A stretch of DNA of 64,000 nt from Exophiala sp. HKRS030 (GCA_023897205.1 JAHWDD010000002.1:1736001-1800000); one strand, 5' to 3'. Counted from the first letter of the stretch, positions 31,150 to 43,465 are shown. Notes: generated by a model not told the origin, from the letters alone. Translations and numbers: made by a program.

Positions 31150-32859
31150 TCAAAACCCTCGAATTCCCCTGGTCAATCGAAACGGATGGGCCTCGGTGTT
31201 CAAAACCCACTCGTCCAAACTGATCAAGCTGGGGTCACTAAACAGTAGATAGAAATACTTGAGGGTCTCGGCGAACCAGAAACTCTCCATGTCATCCGTC
31301 TGCCTGGCCAACACCTTCCTCACCATGAGACCCCTCTCGTAAGTGTCTCGCTGGTAGACCTCCATGGTACTCAGCAGGGCGGCGTGCCCAAAGGGGGAGC
31401 GGGTATGTTCGATGATTGACTGGAACATCTCCCAACCGACCTCTCGCCAGTATTCGTCGCCCGTCATGCGCCACATGACAAACACCGACTCGATCGCCTC
31501 GGGACGCAACTTGTACGACGGGTCCTTGACTTGCAAAAACCCGGGAGGGTACCGGGACGACTGACAGTAGCCGTTCATGCAGTTCTCGGGTCTGTTGCTC
31601 TGCACGCCCCAGTACGAATCGTCCCAGTCGCACTGGAGACCGTCGTTGACGGAACATGGCAGGAGCGTGAGCGTCTCCGGCATGATGCCCGACGGGCTGT
31701 TCTGGTACGCCCACACGCAGCCGTTGGTGATTTGTTCGCCGACCTCAAAGTCGTCTGGGTTGTTGAAAATTCGGGAAGCCATGGCGAACATGCCACCGGC
31801 GAAACACGCGAGGTGCTCCGTCCTCGTCTCCAACAGCGTCTGGGCCGACCCGAGGCTCCGAGATGCGATGCCCGGGAAGAGCGCGTCGGTCTCGTTGGCC
31901 CCGGGGATGAGGGCGCGGAAGAGGAGGTACCGTTTGATCTGTCGTGACGCCAGATCCCACATCGTCCGGTACACGCTCCGTGTCTCGCCCACGAGCAGGT
32001 GCGCCTTGACGAGGTATTCGTACGCAGAGTCCGACATGGCACCGAGGCCGTACCGCGAGCTCTTCCTGGCAAAGTCGTACCCCTGCGGTCCGTCGACGAG
32101 GCGCGGACCGAGGTTCTCCGGCCACAAGCCCGGGATGGACGAGTCGTTTTGCGACCGGGCAAACACGTCACTCAACCTGTCGACCGTGCGCATGTACTTG
32201 TCGTCCCCCGTCACCTGGGACAGTCGGGCGAATTCCAAGTAGAGACTACCAATGTCGGCCAGGGCGGCGTTCTCGGACGATTCGACGACGGCGCCCTTTG
32301 TCGCCAACTTGCACATCGTACAGGGCATGCCGTTGGGCGTGTCGAAGGCCGAATGTAACATGTCGCCCAGTTCGATCAGCTTGGGGAGGATCCTGGCGTC
32401 GTTGCTTAGGTCGTATGCCGCCATCAAGCCACCCAGGTATCGAATGGTGGATTCAAAGAGGTTGACGTCGCAATTCTCCACGCTCTCGGCGAAGTCGATG
32501 GTCAGGGTCGCATTCAGTGCTTCGTCGAACTCCTCGTCCAGTCCCAGGATGATCAAGCTGTCCAGCGCGTCGACGAGAGTGGCGGACCACCCGCAAAATT
32601 GATGCTTCTTACCACCGGACAAGGGCAAGAGGCCATCCGCCATCCAGGCGTGGTCTTGATATCCTGTCCACGCATGGAGAAACTCACGTTTGACGGTATT
32701 TTGTCGTTCAGGTTGAGCCAGTCCCCTTGACGCGAACTTGTGCTGGATCTGGGTGGGAGTTCTGGGTCCCTGGGTCACGAAATGGATCAAGAATAGAAAT
32801 GCGCACACCGAGAGAGTGGCCGTGATCAGCTTTCTCGGTGGTACGTTCCGCCACGACAT
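31150..32859 (-). CDS. Class I alpha-1,2-mannosidase (GH47)
   Basis: Single exon, 569 residues, type II membrane topology: a short cytoplasmic tail, then an anchor at residues 12-27 (ATLSVCAFLFLIHFV), then the lumenal GH47 barrel. Family landmarks include REFLHAWTGYQDHAW, the catalytic-acid region DALDSLIILG, FESTIRYLGGLMAAYDLS, YEYLVKAHLL, HLACFAGGMFAM, YKLRPEAIESVFVMWR and the calcium-binding NTEAHPF near the C-terminus. These enzymes trim mannose from N-glycans in the ER or Golgi. Whether it is the ER Man9 enzyme or a Golgi IA/IB type needs a tree. The gene is GC-rich with strong codon bias, which creates long shadow frames. Confidence 0.93.
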   Translation of the reverse strand: MSWRNVPPRKLITATLSVCAFLFLIHFVTQGPRTPTQIQHKFASRGLAQPERQNTVKREFLHAWTGYQDHAWMADGLLPLSGGKKHQFCGWSATLVDALDSLIILGLDEEFDEALNATLTIDFAESVENCDVNLFESTIRYLGGLMAAYDLSNDARILPKLIELGDMLHSAFDTPNGMPCTMCKLATKGAVVESSENAALADIGSLYLEFARLSQVTGDDKYMRTVDRLSDVFARSQNDSSIPGLWPENLGPRLVDGPQGYDFARKSSRYGLGAMSDSAYEYLVKAHLLVGETRSVYRTMWDLASRQIKRYLLFRALIPGANETDALFPGIASRSLGSAQTLLETRTEHLACFAGGMFAMASRIFNNPDDFEVGEQITNGCVWAYQNSPSGIMPETLTLLPCSVNDGLQCDWDDSYWGVQSNRPENCMNGYCQSSRYPPGFLQVKDPSYKLRPEAIESVFVMWRMTGDEYWREVGWEMFQSIIEHTRSPFGHAALLSTMEVYQRDTYERGLMVRKVLARQTDDMESFWFAETLKYFYLLFSDPSLISLDEWVLNTEAHPFRLTRGIRGF

Positions 32860-33396
32860 TTTTAGTAAGTGTCCGTATCAAGATGCCATGGATAGTATAT
32901 GGATTTGGTCAATCCACCACCTCTCTCCCTCTTGCAGGCAAAATCGCACTGGGTAGAGAAATTCCAAAGGAATGTGGTGTAAAAAAATGAATCGTCCGTT
33001 GGTCAATTACATCGACACCACAAAAAGAATGAATGACATGGAGAATAAATAAACAATGAATGAATGTTGGCCTCAAGCACCGTTCACACGAGAAAATGAT
33101 CGATGAGGAATAATGAAGAAGATGAATCTCAGAAAACAGAAATCCAAGGAACCAGTTTTCCAAACCAGGGGTAGTGTCAATAGTACTGTAGCCATGAAGG
33201 CGTGAAGTTCTAAGCTGATACTTACACCCGGTGGCGGCGGAAAGGCCAACCAAAAAACGCCCCTACCTTGTCTTGTACGTAGGGAAAGGGAACCAAGCAT
33301 AAAGCGACAGCGACAGAGCGGCCCCCCTTCGTGCCAAATCAGAGAAAACGAGTTTAGTACGGGTACTGTACATACAATAGGCAGGCGATTAACAGA

Positions 33397-33418
33397 GCAC
33401 ACACGCGCGCGCGCGCAC
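33397..33418. repeat. Alternating purine-pyrimidine tract (CA)n(CG)n
   Basis: 22 bases of strict alternation, mostly CG steps, flanked by CA steps. This composition can adopt left-handed Z-DNA under supercoiling. It lies about 540 bp upstream of the mannosidase start. Confidence 0.8.
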
Positions 33419-33657
33419 TGGACCAGGTTTGGCCATGGCGCTGTTCAAAGGTCATACAGTGGTGTTTCGGTGGCTGAAATGGGCTGGAATGAAGGTATCA
33501 GTAAAAGCGAAAAAGAAGAGATTGATTCGATGGACACGGACAGAAAACTCCATACCAAGGCGTCAAGAGAGCGTTGCCAAGGCGGGTAGTTTGAGATCTC
33601 ATCGTCCCTGAAGCGAGTAGCGAATATTTTAGCCCAAAGTACGGAGTCCGCCCGACG

Positions 33658-33690
33658 AAAAAAAAAAGGGGGGGGGGGGAGGAGGAGAGC
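33658..33690 (+). repeat. A10-G12 homopurine tract
   Basis: Ten A followed by twelve G, then a GGAGGAGAG purine tail. Homopurine runs of this type can form triplex or G-rich structures, and they are hotspots of length change and assembly error. Confidence 0.8.
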
Positions 33691-34011
33691 AGATGATCTG
33701 AGATTGATGACTTGTAAGAGGGAGGGAGAAAGGGGAGGGGATGGAGGGGATGATCAGTCCTTTAGCCCTCTACTGAGAAAAGGGAATCCTCTGTCATCTC
33801 CTTTACAAATAGAGAAGTATTGACCGTAAAGAGGATGGAAGATGCGAGGGTAAACTTCTATTGTAGGTAAAGTAAATGCTCGAGCGATGGACATGCTCGT
33901 ATTCACTAACTTGGTTTGCCATGGATGCAGGCCGTAGGAACTATGGTATTCTACTCGTTACCTCTAATCTATCTGCAACTCCCGCGTGGCGAATTCGTGT
34001 CAAGGGTTAAA

Positions 34012-34029
34012 GTGTGTGTGTGTGTGTGT
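34012..34029. repeat. (GT)9 microsatellite
   Basis: Nine perfect GT units in non-coding sequence. Confidence 0.85.
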
Positions 34030-36641
34030 CAAGGAGCTTAACCTTTGGAATGAAGTAATTACAGTACATAGTATTAGAGCCGTAGTCTGTACGGAGTAGG
34101 GATTGTTTCACCTCTGGTAGATGAACAGGGTGGTCATAATCCGTATAGTAGGCCCAGTCTCTGCTTTTTACTAGAGTGAGAATGCAAGATTTGAATAATA
34201 AAAATATGGTTGACATCTTCCCATACAGAGAACAAAGAAATATGCTGAGATATCCGCAATATCTAACAAAAGTCCAGACCCAGAGCCTCAATGATTGACC
34301 GCAAGACCCTCAAACACCAAGTCTCCATACTGTTGCAAAAGTACGGTCAGAGAGAAGATCAAATGCCAAAGAGAGGTCTTGTTTTTTCAGGTACAGTGGT
34401 ATTGTAGCAGTAGTATTGTAGTAGTGCTCCGTGAGTTGCGGTATATTTACCATGTGTTGCCGGTAAGGCGTCCAGTCATCCCACCACCACCTACAAGGAG
34501 GACTCCGGCCCATGTGCCTCTCTCTTGCACGCCCATATCCGGTTCGCTGGCCTGATTATTGACGCCTGGGAAAATGATCCTGTAGCGGCAGACCATCTAG
34601 ACAACCTCTTTCCCCTTTGCTTATCTAAGGCCCCCCCCCTCCTCCCTCCCGTGGCCCTCCACCGCCCCCTTGAGACCCTCATCTCTCCACTCCCTTTTCG
34701 TTGCGCGATGCCCTTTGCCACATGTTCGGCGACGACCTCCACAGGGCCAGTAACTGCGCGGAGTTACCTGTGGTTGGGTAACTCCATAGGGCTGCCTAGG
34801 GTCAATGTATGCAAGGGCAGTGGGTGGTCCCTCCCACAAGCGAAGCCCTGCTGAACAATCCAATTGGACCCTGAAGCTGGAAAATGCGGAAAATATAGAA
34901 ATGCATAGCCATACAAGCCATGGATGATATCTTTAGCCTCAACGAAGCCAAGAGGACCAAACTCGAAATGATTGCCGGATCAAGGTCTTCGCTTCGTTCC
35001 GTCTTTTTGTCGACGCCGACGATCGTTTCGTTTACAAGTGTGACGAACCTATGTCCTCGCGCGTCCAACCGGCCGCAAAATGGGTTTCTCATGGTCCAGC
35101 CTTACAGCCTCATCGCCGAGAGATGCGAACCAGGGTACATTCTCCCCGCCCCAATGAACCCGGCCCGACCTTTGCCAGGCTAAGCGATGAGATCTCTCGA
35201 CAATGCCCGCCTTGCGGCAAAGTCATGCGTGGTGCCCTTGCGACTCTGGAGCCATCTCTCCTAACCTAGTACCCTACCGTACGGGATGCCTCGGTGTTAG
35301 CGGAAGCGTGGGGAGGTTTCTGTTTGGTCGTTGCCCTCTGTCCAGTATTCTCGTACGGATACGAGTAAGCAAATTCTACCAGCTGATATTGCAGATCGTT
35401 GCTCCATCCGATATGTCCACGGTCTCTCAGCTGAACTCAAGGGTTACAACAAGATGCCACGGTCAAGGGCCCGTCGTTGCAATCTGTCGGAAGATCTCTG
35501 TGACTCCAAGACCAGAGTCCGATCTCGTGCTTCCACCCCATTGGTGGGTTTTGATATTGCAAAGCCTTTCCCAATCATCTCGAACCTTGCATTTCCAAGC
35601 AGACCAGCAGAAAGAAAGTACGGGTTTCCAGATCCAGAACTCTGCCGGAGGGTCGGATGCACAAAATCTGCCTTGGGATTTGTGGGTCATCTAATGAGAA
35701 GGCCTGAAAGCAATATCACGCAAACCGATGCGTCCTGATTCAGTATGTTGTTCTTTGTCACCGACCGTTGGAAAAAATCGCAAGAACCGCCTGAGTCACG
35801 GTTTACTTCCGGGACCAGGGTATGTAAGCATTCACCGTCGTCGGAAACGCACGACATTCACTAAACTACAAATGAATGGAAAGAAAAAGGTACGTGAAAA
35901 GAGTCGCTTCCTCCCGTCCATCAGGCATATACCCATCCAGGCACCCTGTGGTGATATCCACTCCAGGCTATGCGCCATTTGGCCCTAAACTCGTCGGCTC
36001 GTTCATACTGTACAGCTATAGGGCCTCTCATATACACAGCCCTTTTTCGGGGAATTCCCCCATATCATCTATTACCTGTCAAAACTCTATACAAGGCAAA
36101 GATGTTCTTCTAGAACCTTGGAGGACCGCCAGGTTCAGAGGAGCACGGGGGTTGACCGTTTCACTCGTTCTCTGTTCAGCTTTGACTTCCCTTGCCACAC
36201 ATCATCTCTTGCCAATTGACCAATGTCTGTGTCGAGTCTCATTGCGTCGCCTACTACCGACAGATTCAGGAGCCCCGAGGCCATGCCAAACCTGGTGGCA
36301 TAAAAGGTCCAAAGAGATCCACGAAACACAAGGCTGAGACGAAACACAAGATCTGGCATGTCGGCAACTGTATTGGAGCATGCTCATGTTGTGTGTGGCC
36401 AGTACGAGCATGGGAAAGCAGAGAAAAAAAGGAGTATCCCCATTGGTATCCTCAACATTTATCCCTGTCCTCAATCTCGCCCGAACCGTGGCTCCGACGT
36501 CCACCGACGTTCGTCCTCTCAGTCGGCGGTGCTCGTTTGTTTTTGAATTCCTCTTCATCGCACGCACGACATCCCGGGTCCATCTTTTCCGGAAACGTCA
36601 TTTCCTAGATTGATCGTCGCCCTCGTTCTCTGTGTCTCTCG

Positions 36642-38576
36642 ATGCTTCAGGATATAATAGAGACCGGCATGGACAATGCCCAAGATGATGCGGCTGCTTC
36701 AGAGCGAACCTCACCTCCTCCGACCATGCAGTCCGAAAAGTCTCGCACCAAGAAGTGGGCGCCGAAGACGTTCAACGGGTGCCTCACTTGCAAAAGGAGA
36801 CGCATCAAGTGTGACGAGGGCAAACCTTCGTGTCAAAGGTAACGTGGTCGTCTTGATGTCCTATTCCAAAAGCATTGTCGCTAACATCAGGGGCATGGAG
36901 GTGTCTGAAATCAAACATTGAATGTGGCGGTTATGCACCGCCCAAGATCCGATTGTTCGAACCCGCCGGCTCCTCTTCGTCGTCCTCGGCCGGGCCTTCC
37001 TCGATAGCACCCTCTCCTCTACCCGGTATTCCAACCAGAAGCCCTCCTCCCAAAAATCCTCAGCTTCATTCGTACCTGAACTCATACCCCCATCCTCAAG
37101 AACTAGCCTTGGTCCCCAGCTTTGGCACCGAAGAAGAATACCGATCCTTCCAGTTCTTCCTCGAGCGGACGGCGAACCTGGTTTCGGTCTACTCGCAGCC
37201 TTACCTGTGGACCGTGGTCCTCCCCCAGGCGACCTGGCACCAACCTGCCATCAAACACTCCATCATCGCCCTCGCCAACCTCCACCAGTCGCTCACGACG
37301 TCGGGGTCCGTCTCGACGCAGGCGGCCCACGACTCGGTGACCCACTACAACACGGCGATCAGGGCGTTACTGACCCACAAGCCCCCCATCGACGTCGTGT
37401 TGGTCTCGTGCGTCATCTTCTGGTGCCTGGAAAACTTCAACGGCACCGAGAAGGCGGCCTTCGATCACATGAAGGCCGCCATCAAGATCCTGGGGGAGTG
37501 GAAGGCCAAGCGCCGACCGGACGATCCCGCCCACGATCTCATCTCGACGTACATCGAGCCCACCATCAGGGACGTGGTCAGGTTGGCACCGGTGGCGCGC
37601 CTGGAAGAGCTCGAGGGCCAGATCACGGCGATAGGACTCAGTCCGCAAGACGTCCGGATCATCAACCACGCACTGGGCCAGACATTTGAAGGCCTCGAGG
37701 ACGCCAGCACGTACCTGTGCGAAGCCATCTCCGACATTTTGAGTCTCACGACCCTGGCATCTTCGTCGTCCATGATGGACCACGACGGGGGAGCTGGAGC
37801 GCTGTCGGACGAGGTCATCGAATCCATCAACGACCTCGACGCCAGACTGTACAAGTGGATCAACCTTTTCCAAAAGCTCACCTCGACGGGTCCCGTGTCC
37901 GAGAGGCGGATGCTCGTGGTGCACAACGTCGCCGCGTACGTCCTTCTGGACCTGACCAAAAACCGACTCCGCGTGTCGGAGGAGCCAGTGGTGCAGCCGC
38001 CTCGCTGTCGGTGGAGTTTCGTCGTCAACGAGGTCGAGGATATGCTCAAACACGGACAAGGTCCCGCCGTAGCCGTCGCGGACGAACCCAGCGGCGGCAG
38101 TCTGTCGGGTGGGCTGGGGTTCATCCCTCCCCTGTTTCTGGCCGCGACGTCCGCACCGAACGTGGAGGTCCGGAGACGGGCAGTCAACGCCATCAGACTG
38201 TTGAACCTGGTCGAAGGATCGTGGAACTCGGAACTGGCTGCCAAGATCGCCGAGGCCATGCTCGATGTTTTGTCTCACCGGTCAGATCGGTCGCCACACC
38301 ACCCTCGAGATCCGTCCGAGGTCACCCTCGGCCAGATGAGGTTCGGCGTGGACGTTCAAAGGGCGAGGTTGTACCTACGATGGAATGGAGGAGAGAATCA
38401 TCGGTACGTCGACAAAGAGATTGGAATAGACGACATTGCGTCAGTGGATCCGGTAGGTCATCCACATATACCCACCCCAGGCTGTGACTGTGACTGTGAC
38501 TGACCTTTTTTGACATGATCAGAACTTACCCGAAGTGATTGAACGTTTTGGGTATCCTGCATTGCAGACGAATTGA
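36642..38576 (+). CDS. Zn(II)2Cys6 transcription factor (Pro1/ARCA-like)
   Basis: Three exons (36642..36838, 36901..38452, 38523..38576) encode 600 residues. The zinc cluster FNGCLTCKRRRIKCDEGKPSC joined to QRCLKSNIEC has all six cysteines (47, 50, 57, 64, 67, 74). Only the acceptor after GGCATGGAG restores the CQRC spacing; the nearer CAG acceptor breaks the frame. ECGGY after the cluster is typical of the ARCA/Pro1-type group. A proline/serine-rich linker follows, then a fungal-specific regulatory domain (DVVLVSCVIFWCLENFNG). The 18-codon last exon was chosen because the frame otherwise runs into a repetitive CDCDCD tail with no family match. The role is unknown. Confidence 0.83.
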
Positions 38577-39455
38577 AACATTGAAACGAATACTTTACGA
38601 GTATGGGAATCAGCAGCATATATACAGGCTCGTATGAATGTGGATGAAGATCGACGAGTATGACAGAGTGAAGCAAGCATATACAGGCATATATGAATGT
38701 GGGTATGGGTGTGTGTGCAAATGGGTTGATGCTGTTATCGCCTTTCCTTTTTTTTGGATTTTTTTTTTTGGAATAAACCCGGAGTTCTGGGGAGGAATTG
38801 ATTCAACACATAGCCCGGAAGGGGAAAAAAAGGCAATTCAAGGGAAAGGGACAACCCAGAAACACACGAGACTTTATGAGGGATGATATGGTGTGGTGAT
38901 TTAGGAGTTTGATGTTTTCTTTGGATCCAAAGGCGTTCGTTGGCAGGTTGTTTATCTTTCTTCTAGGAATGGATGGGGTTTTTCTCCGGGAGAAAAAGAC
39001 GAGTAGGATTCTTATACTCCGTAAGGGGGGTTCGAGTCTGGCTTCGTGAACCGGATCATGGGAGTTCACAGTATGCAGCATGAATCACATTGAAACCCAA
39101 AAGCGATCAAATCAGCAGTCCAAGTTTATACCAAGACAACGATACAAGACACTTGGTCGAATCCTCGTTGAGGGGGGGAAAAGACGACGACTACCTCCTC
39201 TGTAGTAAATGTATCGACCATGGCACACGGAATCGAAAGCACCGAGACATATTACCAAAGCAACTTCATCCCGTTCTGCGTTCAACATTTGCTTTATCTG
39301 TGTCTGTTTCTGTGTCATTGTGTCTTTTGTCTTTGTGTCTCGTGTATCTTTATCCATTCATGTTTCCTCTTTTATTTTTTGTTTTCATCATTATATCTTT
39401 CTTGACCTATGTGAGGTATATATCCGTAGAGGTCGAGCAATCATTTTTCTTTCTG
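38577..39455. other. Convergent 3' flanks, regulator / RUD3
   Basis: About 880 bp, T-rich, no gene. Contains an imperfect direct repeat (TATACAGGC...TATGAATGTGG near 38.62 and 38.68 kb). A GGTTCGAGTC string near 39.03 kb resembles a tRNA T-arm but no cloverleaf forms around it. Confidence 0.4.
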
Positions 39456-41866
39456 TCAGGATGTTGTTGTTGTTGGTGGTGGTGGTGGTGATTTTGGATT
39501 TTGACTCTGACTTTGGCTTGCTTGCCTCGATGATCTCCCCTGTCTACCAGCGTTGGTACTGCTCACGGTACTACCACCATTGACATTCGCTTCCCTTTCC
39601 AAGAAATCTTGCCACAACTCTGCCAAAGTCTCTCTACTGGCAGCACCAGCGGCCGGGCTCGTCGGGACACCGCTGTCGGCGCCGAAATAGTCGTGGTGTT
39701 GCTGTAGAGCCGGAGTGCTAGGTGTACGATGAACGAGAGGCGACCCCGGTAACCTCAGCGAATTTGACGTGGACGTGGAACCGGCACCACCTGGCCTAGT
39801 AAGTCCAGCTTGTTCTCTTTGTTCATCTGTCCAACCCAACAACGCGGCAATGAGTTGTAAAACTTGAAACTTCTTGGGATCGGATCGGTCGAGATGGAGA
39901 AAATGCAGGAAATGATTTGTTACGATTTGTCTGTTTCAAAAAAAAGGCCATCATGTTAGCCTTCTCTCAAACCTCAAATATTCCAAAGAGACGCAATGTG
40001 TATGGGAATGGGTATGTGGGTACAGGTAGGGCGACGACGTTGGAAGGATGAGACATCTTTGGGGTTGGATTTTTGTTTCTGTAAGTGGATCATCATCGGA
40101 ACGGTGTTTGTAAACCGCCTTTGACTCCGACAATACTTTGTACAACACCAAGGATGCACGTGTGTATTCGAACGACTAGGAGTAGGCCCCCGTGAATCCA
40201 GTCAAGTCCCGTAGGGCTGTGTATGTGCGGAGTTCGGGGGCCGTGGTATGTGCTGTAGTGGTGGGCCTTATGAATAACAGCAACCAACGGAAGGGGACAT
40301 TTCAACAGGTGATGGTGAGAAGGCAGTGGTCAATATTGGGGGCCAAAAAATGAGTGAAGGAGGAGGTTTTGGAAATTCAAACCAACTAAGACAAAACAGA
40401 CAAACTCACCTATCAACATTATCCTCCGGCTTGCCCTTTTTCAAAAATCGCAAAGCTTTCGTCAAGTGGTCGTTTAGGATCACGGCCTCGTGTCTCAATT
40501 TGCCGATCAGGAGGTTCTTCTCCTTCACTTCCTTTTCGAACGGGAGGGCTCGTTCGAGGTCTCGTTTCGTCGTTTCTAATTCCGCACTCATGGACTCTTG
40601 CTGCGCCTGTAGACTCGACAGTTGTGTTCGTAGCGAGTCCTGCTCGGCTTGATTCGTCTCGACGAGTTCCTTGAGCTCTTGCTTCCGGACGGTCTGGATC
40701 TCTTGTAGGGCCTTTTGGAGCCCGTCGACCGTGGAGGACTGCGTGTCTCGCTCCGACGTGGCCTTTTCGTACGCCTCACGTAACGAAGCCAGTTGTTCTT
40801 CGAGATCGGCGGTTCGGTCGGTCAGGTCGCGACGCAAGGTGCGTTCCTCCATGGCCAACACTTCCCAGTCGTGCATGGCTTGTTTGGCATTTTCGAATTC
40901 CTCACGAATGTACGCTTCGGACTCGACGAGCTCTTCCTTTTCCTTGTGCCAATTCTGTTGGGAAAGAGTGAGTCGATTGCGCAAGGTCGAGAGTTCTTTG
41001 GATTGTTCGGCGTTGGAGGCTTCGAGGGTGGCGTTCCTTGAGGACAGTTCTTCGACTTCGGCGGTCCGAGAGTCGTAACGTTCTTGGAGGGTTTTGTTTT
41101 CAGATTCGAGTTCGTCGATACGCTCACGTGCTTGTGAGAGTTCTTCCTGTTGAGGATGGGGGGCAATGGTTAGTTGTGTGTAATGAGTAGGAGACAAGGG
41201 TGTAGCGTCTCTCGGTGATGATACAACAAGGAACAAAAAGACGTACTGCATCTGCTTTCAATCGTTCGCCTAGTTGACTGCGGATGGTATTGACTCTACC
41301 CAACAGCGTCTGGTATTGTTCTTCGGCCGTCTCCTTCTCTTGCTGGGCTTCGGCCAGATCATTTTGTGCTGTTTCAAGTTCGGTGGCATGTTTAGATTGT
41401 AGTTCCTCGAGGGATTTGCGAAGTTCCGTCACTTCGAGACGTAAAGCGTCACGGTCTTTGACCAGAGCGTCGAACCGTGTCGCGGTATCTGTATCTGTGT
41501 CTGCATCGGCATTCGCATCGTTATTCTTCTCGGTGGGTGTGGGTGTATCTTTGGCAACGCCGTTCATCAAATCTAATATCTTTTTCCCCTCAGGCACATC
41601 TGTCTTCGTGGAGGATAGTTCTGTGGTCTCTTCGGCATCGGAGTCGTCACTTTCTGCGCCATCCTTGGGCTGCGAAGCTTCTGTCGGAGTCTGAGGTTCT
41701 ACCGGAGTCGTGGCTTGCGCATTGTTGCCGCCCTTCTTCTTTGACTTTTTCTTCTTCTTGGATTTCTGGTCTGAGGTACAAATGTCAGGACGGTAGAGTC
41801 TCGCGTGGGAGTCAGAGAGTATGCATTACCTCCAGAGGGCATCGAGGCCATGTTTGTCGACGACAT
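39456..41866 (-). CDS. RUD3: Golgin RUD3 (GMAP-210-like) with GRAB domain
   Basis: Four exons (41866..41830, 41770..41247, 41146..40410, 39930..39456) encode 590 residues. A lysine-rich N-terminus (KSKKKKKSKKKG) and an acidic linker lead into a long coiled coil from about residue 95 to 410, with heptads such as LRNRLTLSQQNWHKEKEEL and LEEQLASLREAYEKA. The GRAB domain follows (LTKALRFLKKGKPEDNVDR joined to QIVTNHFLHFLHLDRSDPKK, then FQVLQLIAALLGWTDEQRE), which binds Arf GTPase at the cis-Golgi. The C-terminus is Ser/Gln-rich and disordered. The GRAB rather than GRIP motif separates it from IMH1. Introns 2 and 3 fall inside the coiled coil and the GRAB domain. Confidence 0.88.
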
Positions 41867-42579
41867 GTTTGCGGGTTATTTTCTAGAAAACTAGACCTCC
41901 GTGGTCGAGTCGTACCTGGTGTTGTACTACTCCCCGTATTCGTAGTAACAAAGGTGTCAATATTTCCCCACGTGGGAGGCGGCGCATTGATGCTGGGGTC
42001 CAAAAGGTACAAGACTCTCATTCCAACTTTTTTACTTCTTCGGGATTTATTACGAGTACAGGTGGCCAGGTAGATATGGACGCAGTGTCATTACGACTGT
42101 ATCAATACCTCTCTGTTGGGCTCTTCAAGACTTGCTTATCGATTCCACAATGTACGTGTCTATTTGTGTACAACATATCTATCTGCATTCAGGTGTACAG
42201 TGACCTTGTTTTCACGAGATCAAATAACAATGAACTAGAGACAGGTTCGCGGATAGACGAAGTCGATTTCTGTGACAACATCCTCCCAACTTCTGTACAG
42301 ACCCGACATCAGAAGACCAAGTTTTACTCCATCACTCAGACTGTGTTGCGGTCTACTCATTGTTCTAAGACAGGGAAAGTGAGACACGTTGATCACCAAC
42401 GCCGTCACTGATGTTGATTAATGCGCGATCCCTGGCCAATCGGTCATTCAACGATTTGTACGTGTAATGGTTTCGTCAAGAAAAACAATTCTCGCAACAA
42501 AGATTGTCGTCAAATGTATGGCATATTGAAAGTCCAAAATCTCATCATATGCCCTGGGGGTATCATCGTCGCCACTACT
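41867..42579. promoter_or_regulatory. RUD3 upstream region / SPC25 3' flank
   Basis: About 710 bp with no supported gene. A 111-codon plus-strand frame here is antisense to nothing and has no domain features. Confidence 0.4.
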
Positions 42580-43465
42580 TTACTTCATTGCCTCCATAAA
42601 CAAACCTCTCATGCCCTTCAATAGCGTTCCAATCTCTCTGGTCGAATTTAGTCGATCGACGACCTTCTCGACCTTGACAGCGTCCAGCTTTGGCTTCATA
42701 TATACAACATCATACTTGCCACTACCCGTAGCTGGCACTTGTAATTCAAACATGGCCTCTCTTTCGTCGTTGGTGTTTGGACCTCCCTTCGAGGGCGGGA
42801 ACATGAACACAATCCTCACCCTGCTCTCATCGCCGCTTCCCTCGATCCGACAACCCAGGTATGTTTCCCAGAAATTCAACTCGGGTCCGTTCAGACGACT
42901 TTGACCGTCCATCTTTTCAGCGTATTCACGCTGGGCCTGTAGCTTGATGTCGATCTGCCTCTGTGTCTGGGCAATCGAACTTCTGAGCTTGTCGCAAGCC
43001 GCGGCTTGAGTCGCTTGATGAGATTCGAGCTTGGATATTTGTGCGTGCATCTCGTTCTTCTCGGCTTGCTCCCTCGCGAGGACATTGCTGTGGTTCGATA
43101 ACGACGATTGTAATGTCGTGATCTGTGTGCTTTTGGAGCGTTGCTCCTCTGCCACGACGCAACAAATTTTAGTCCAATTTCCATAAATCGCCCACAAACA
43201 TTGTCTTACCGTTCAATTCTCCCAACCGTGCTCGAAATTCGTTTCTCTCTTGCAAAACGCGTTTCCTGCCTTGTTCGATAAATGCATCGAACCTGAGCGT
43301 GAAATCGGCCATGCGCTTCCGCAAGTCATCGAAGTTGAAGTCCACCGCCGGTAGTTGCGTGAGCGGGTTGTCCGAGTACGACATGGCGGCGGCATTTTGG
43401 GATTGCGAGGCGCGGAAGGAGGAGGTACTCGTCGAGAATGCAGCCGGATTGATTGTTGTAGCCAT
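42580..43465 (-). CDS. SPC25: Kinetochore protein SPC25 (Ndc80 complex)
   Basis: Two exons (43465..43210, 43148..42580) encode 274 residues. The N-terminal half is coiled coil (KRMADFTLRFDAFIEQGRKR and a long second helix rich in Q, K and E). The C-terminal globular domain starts LNGPELNFWETYLGCRIEG, the recognisable Spc25 signature, followed by the RVRIVFMFPP beta strand. Spc25 pairs with Spc24 to anchor the Ndc80 complex to the inner kinetochore. The length is slightly above yeast (221) but usual for Pezizomycotina. Confidence 0.9.

Larger units (their letters stand above)
32860..36641. other. Gene-free 3.8 kb region with simple repeats
   Basis: I find no ORF with protein-like composition or splice structure here on either strand, despite several chance frames of 100-160 codons around 35.2-36.6 kb. 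The region contains an alternating CA/CG tract, an A10-G12 purine tract and a GT microsatellite (listed separately). It is the divergent upstream region of the mannosidase and a Zn2Cys6 regulator. A non-coding transcript or long leader for the regulator is possible; nothing in the sequence proves it. Confidence 0.5.

Noticed and set aside
31575..32242. Long frames on both strands across the mannosidase gene
   Set aside because: Explained by the codon bias of the GH47 gene; low-complexity Arg/Ser/Thr composition.
35203..35738. Overlapping 163- and 135-codon plus-strand frames
   Set aside because: Neither has domains, hydrophobic pattern or introns linking it to a larger product; they look like chance in a long gap.
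36882..36900. Nearer CAG acceptor for intron 1 of the third regulator
   Set aside because: Using it shifts the frame into an early stop and destroys the CQRC spacing; the GAG acceptor at 36899-36900 keeps all six cysteines.
37367..38278. 303-codon minus-strand open frame
   Set aside because: Shadow of the GC-rich exon of the third Zn2Cys6 gene; that strand has the recognisable protein.
39020..39060. GGTTCGAGTC string resembling a tRNA T-arm
   Set aside because: No matching acceptor, D or anticodon stems could be folded around it.
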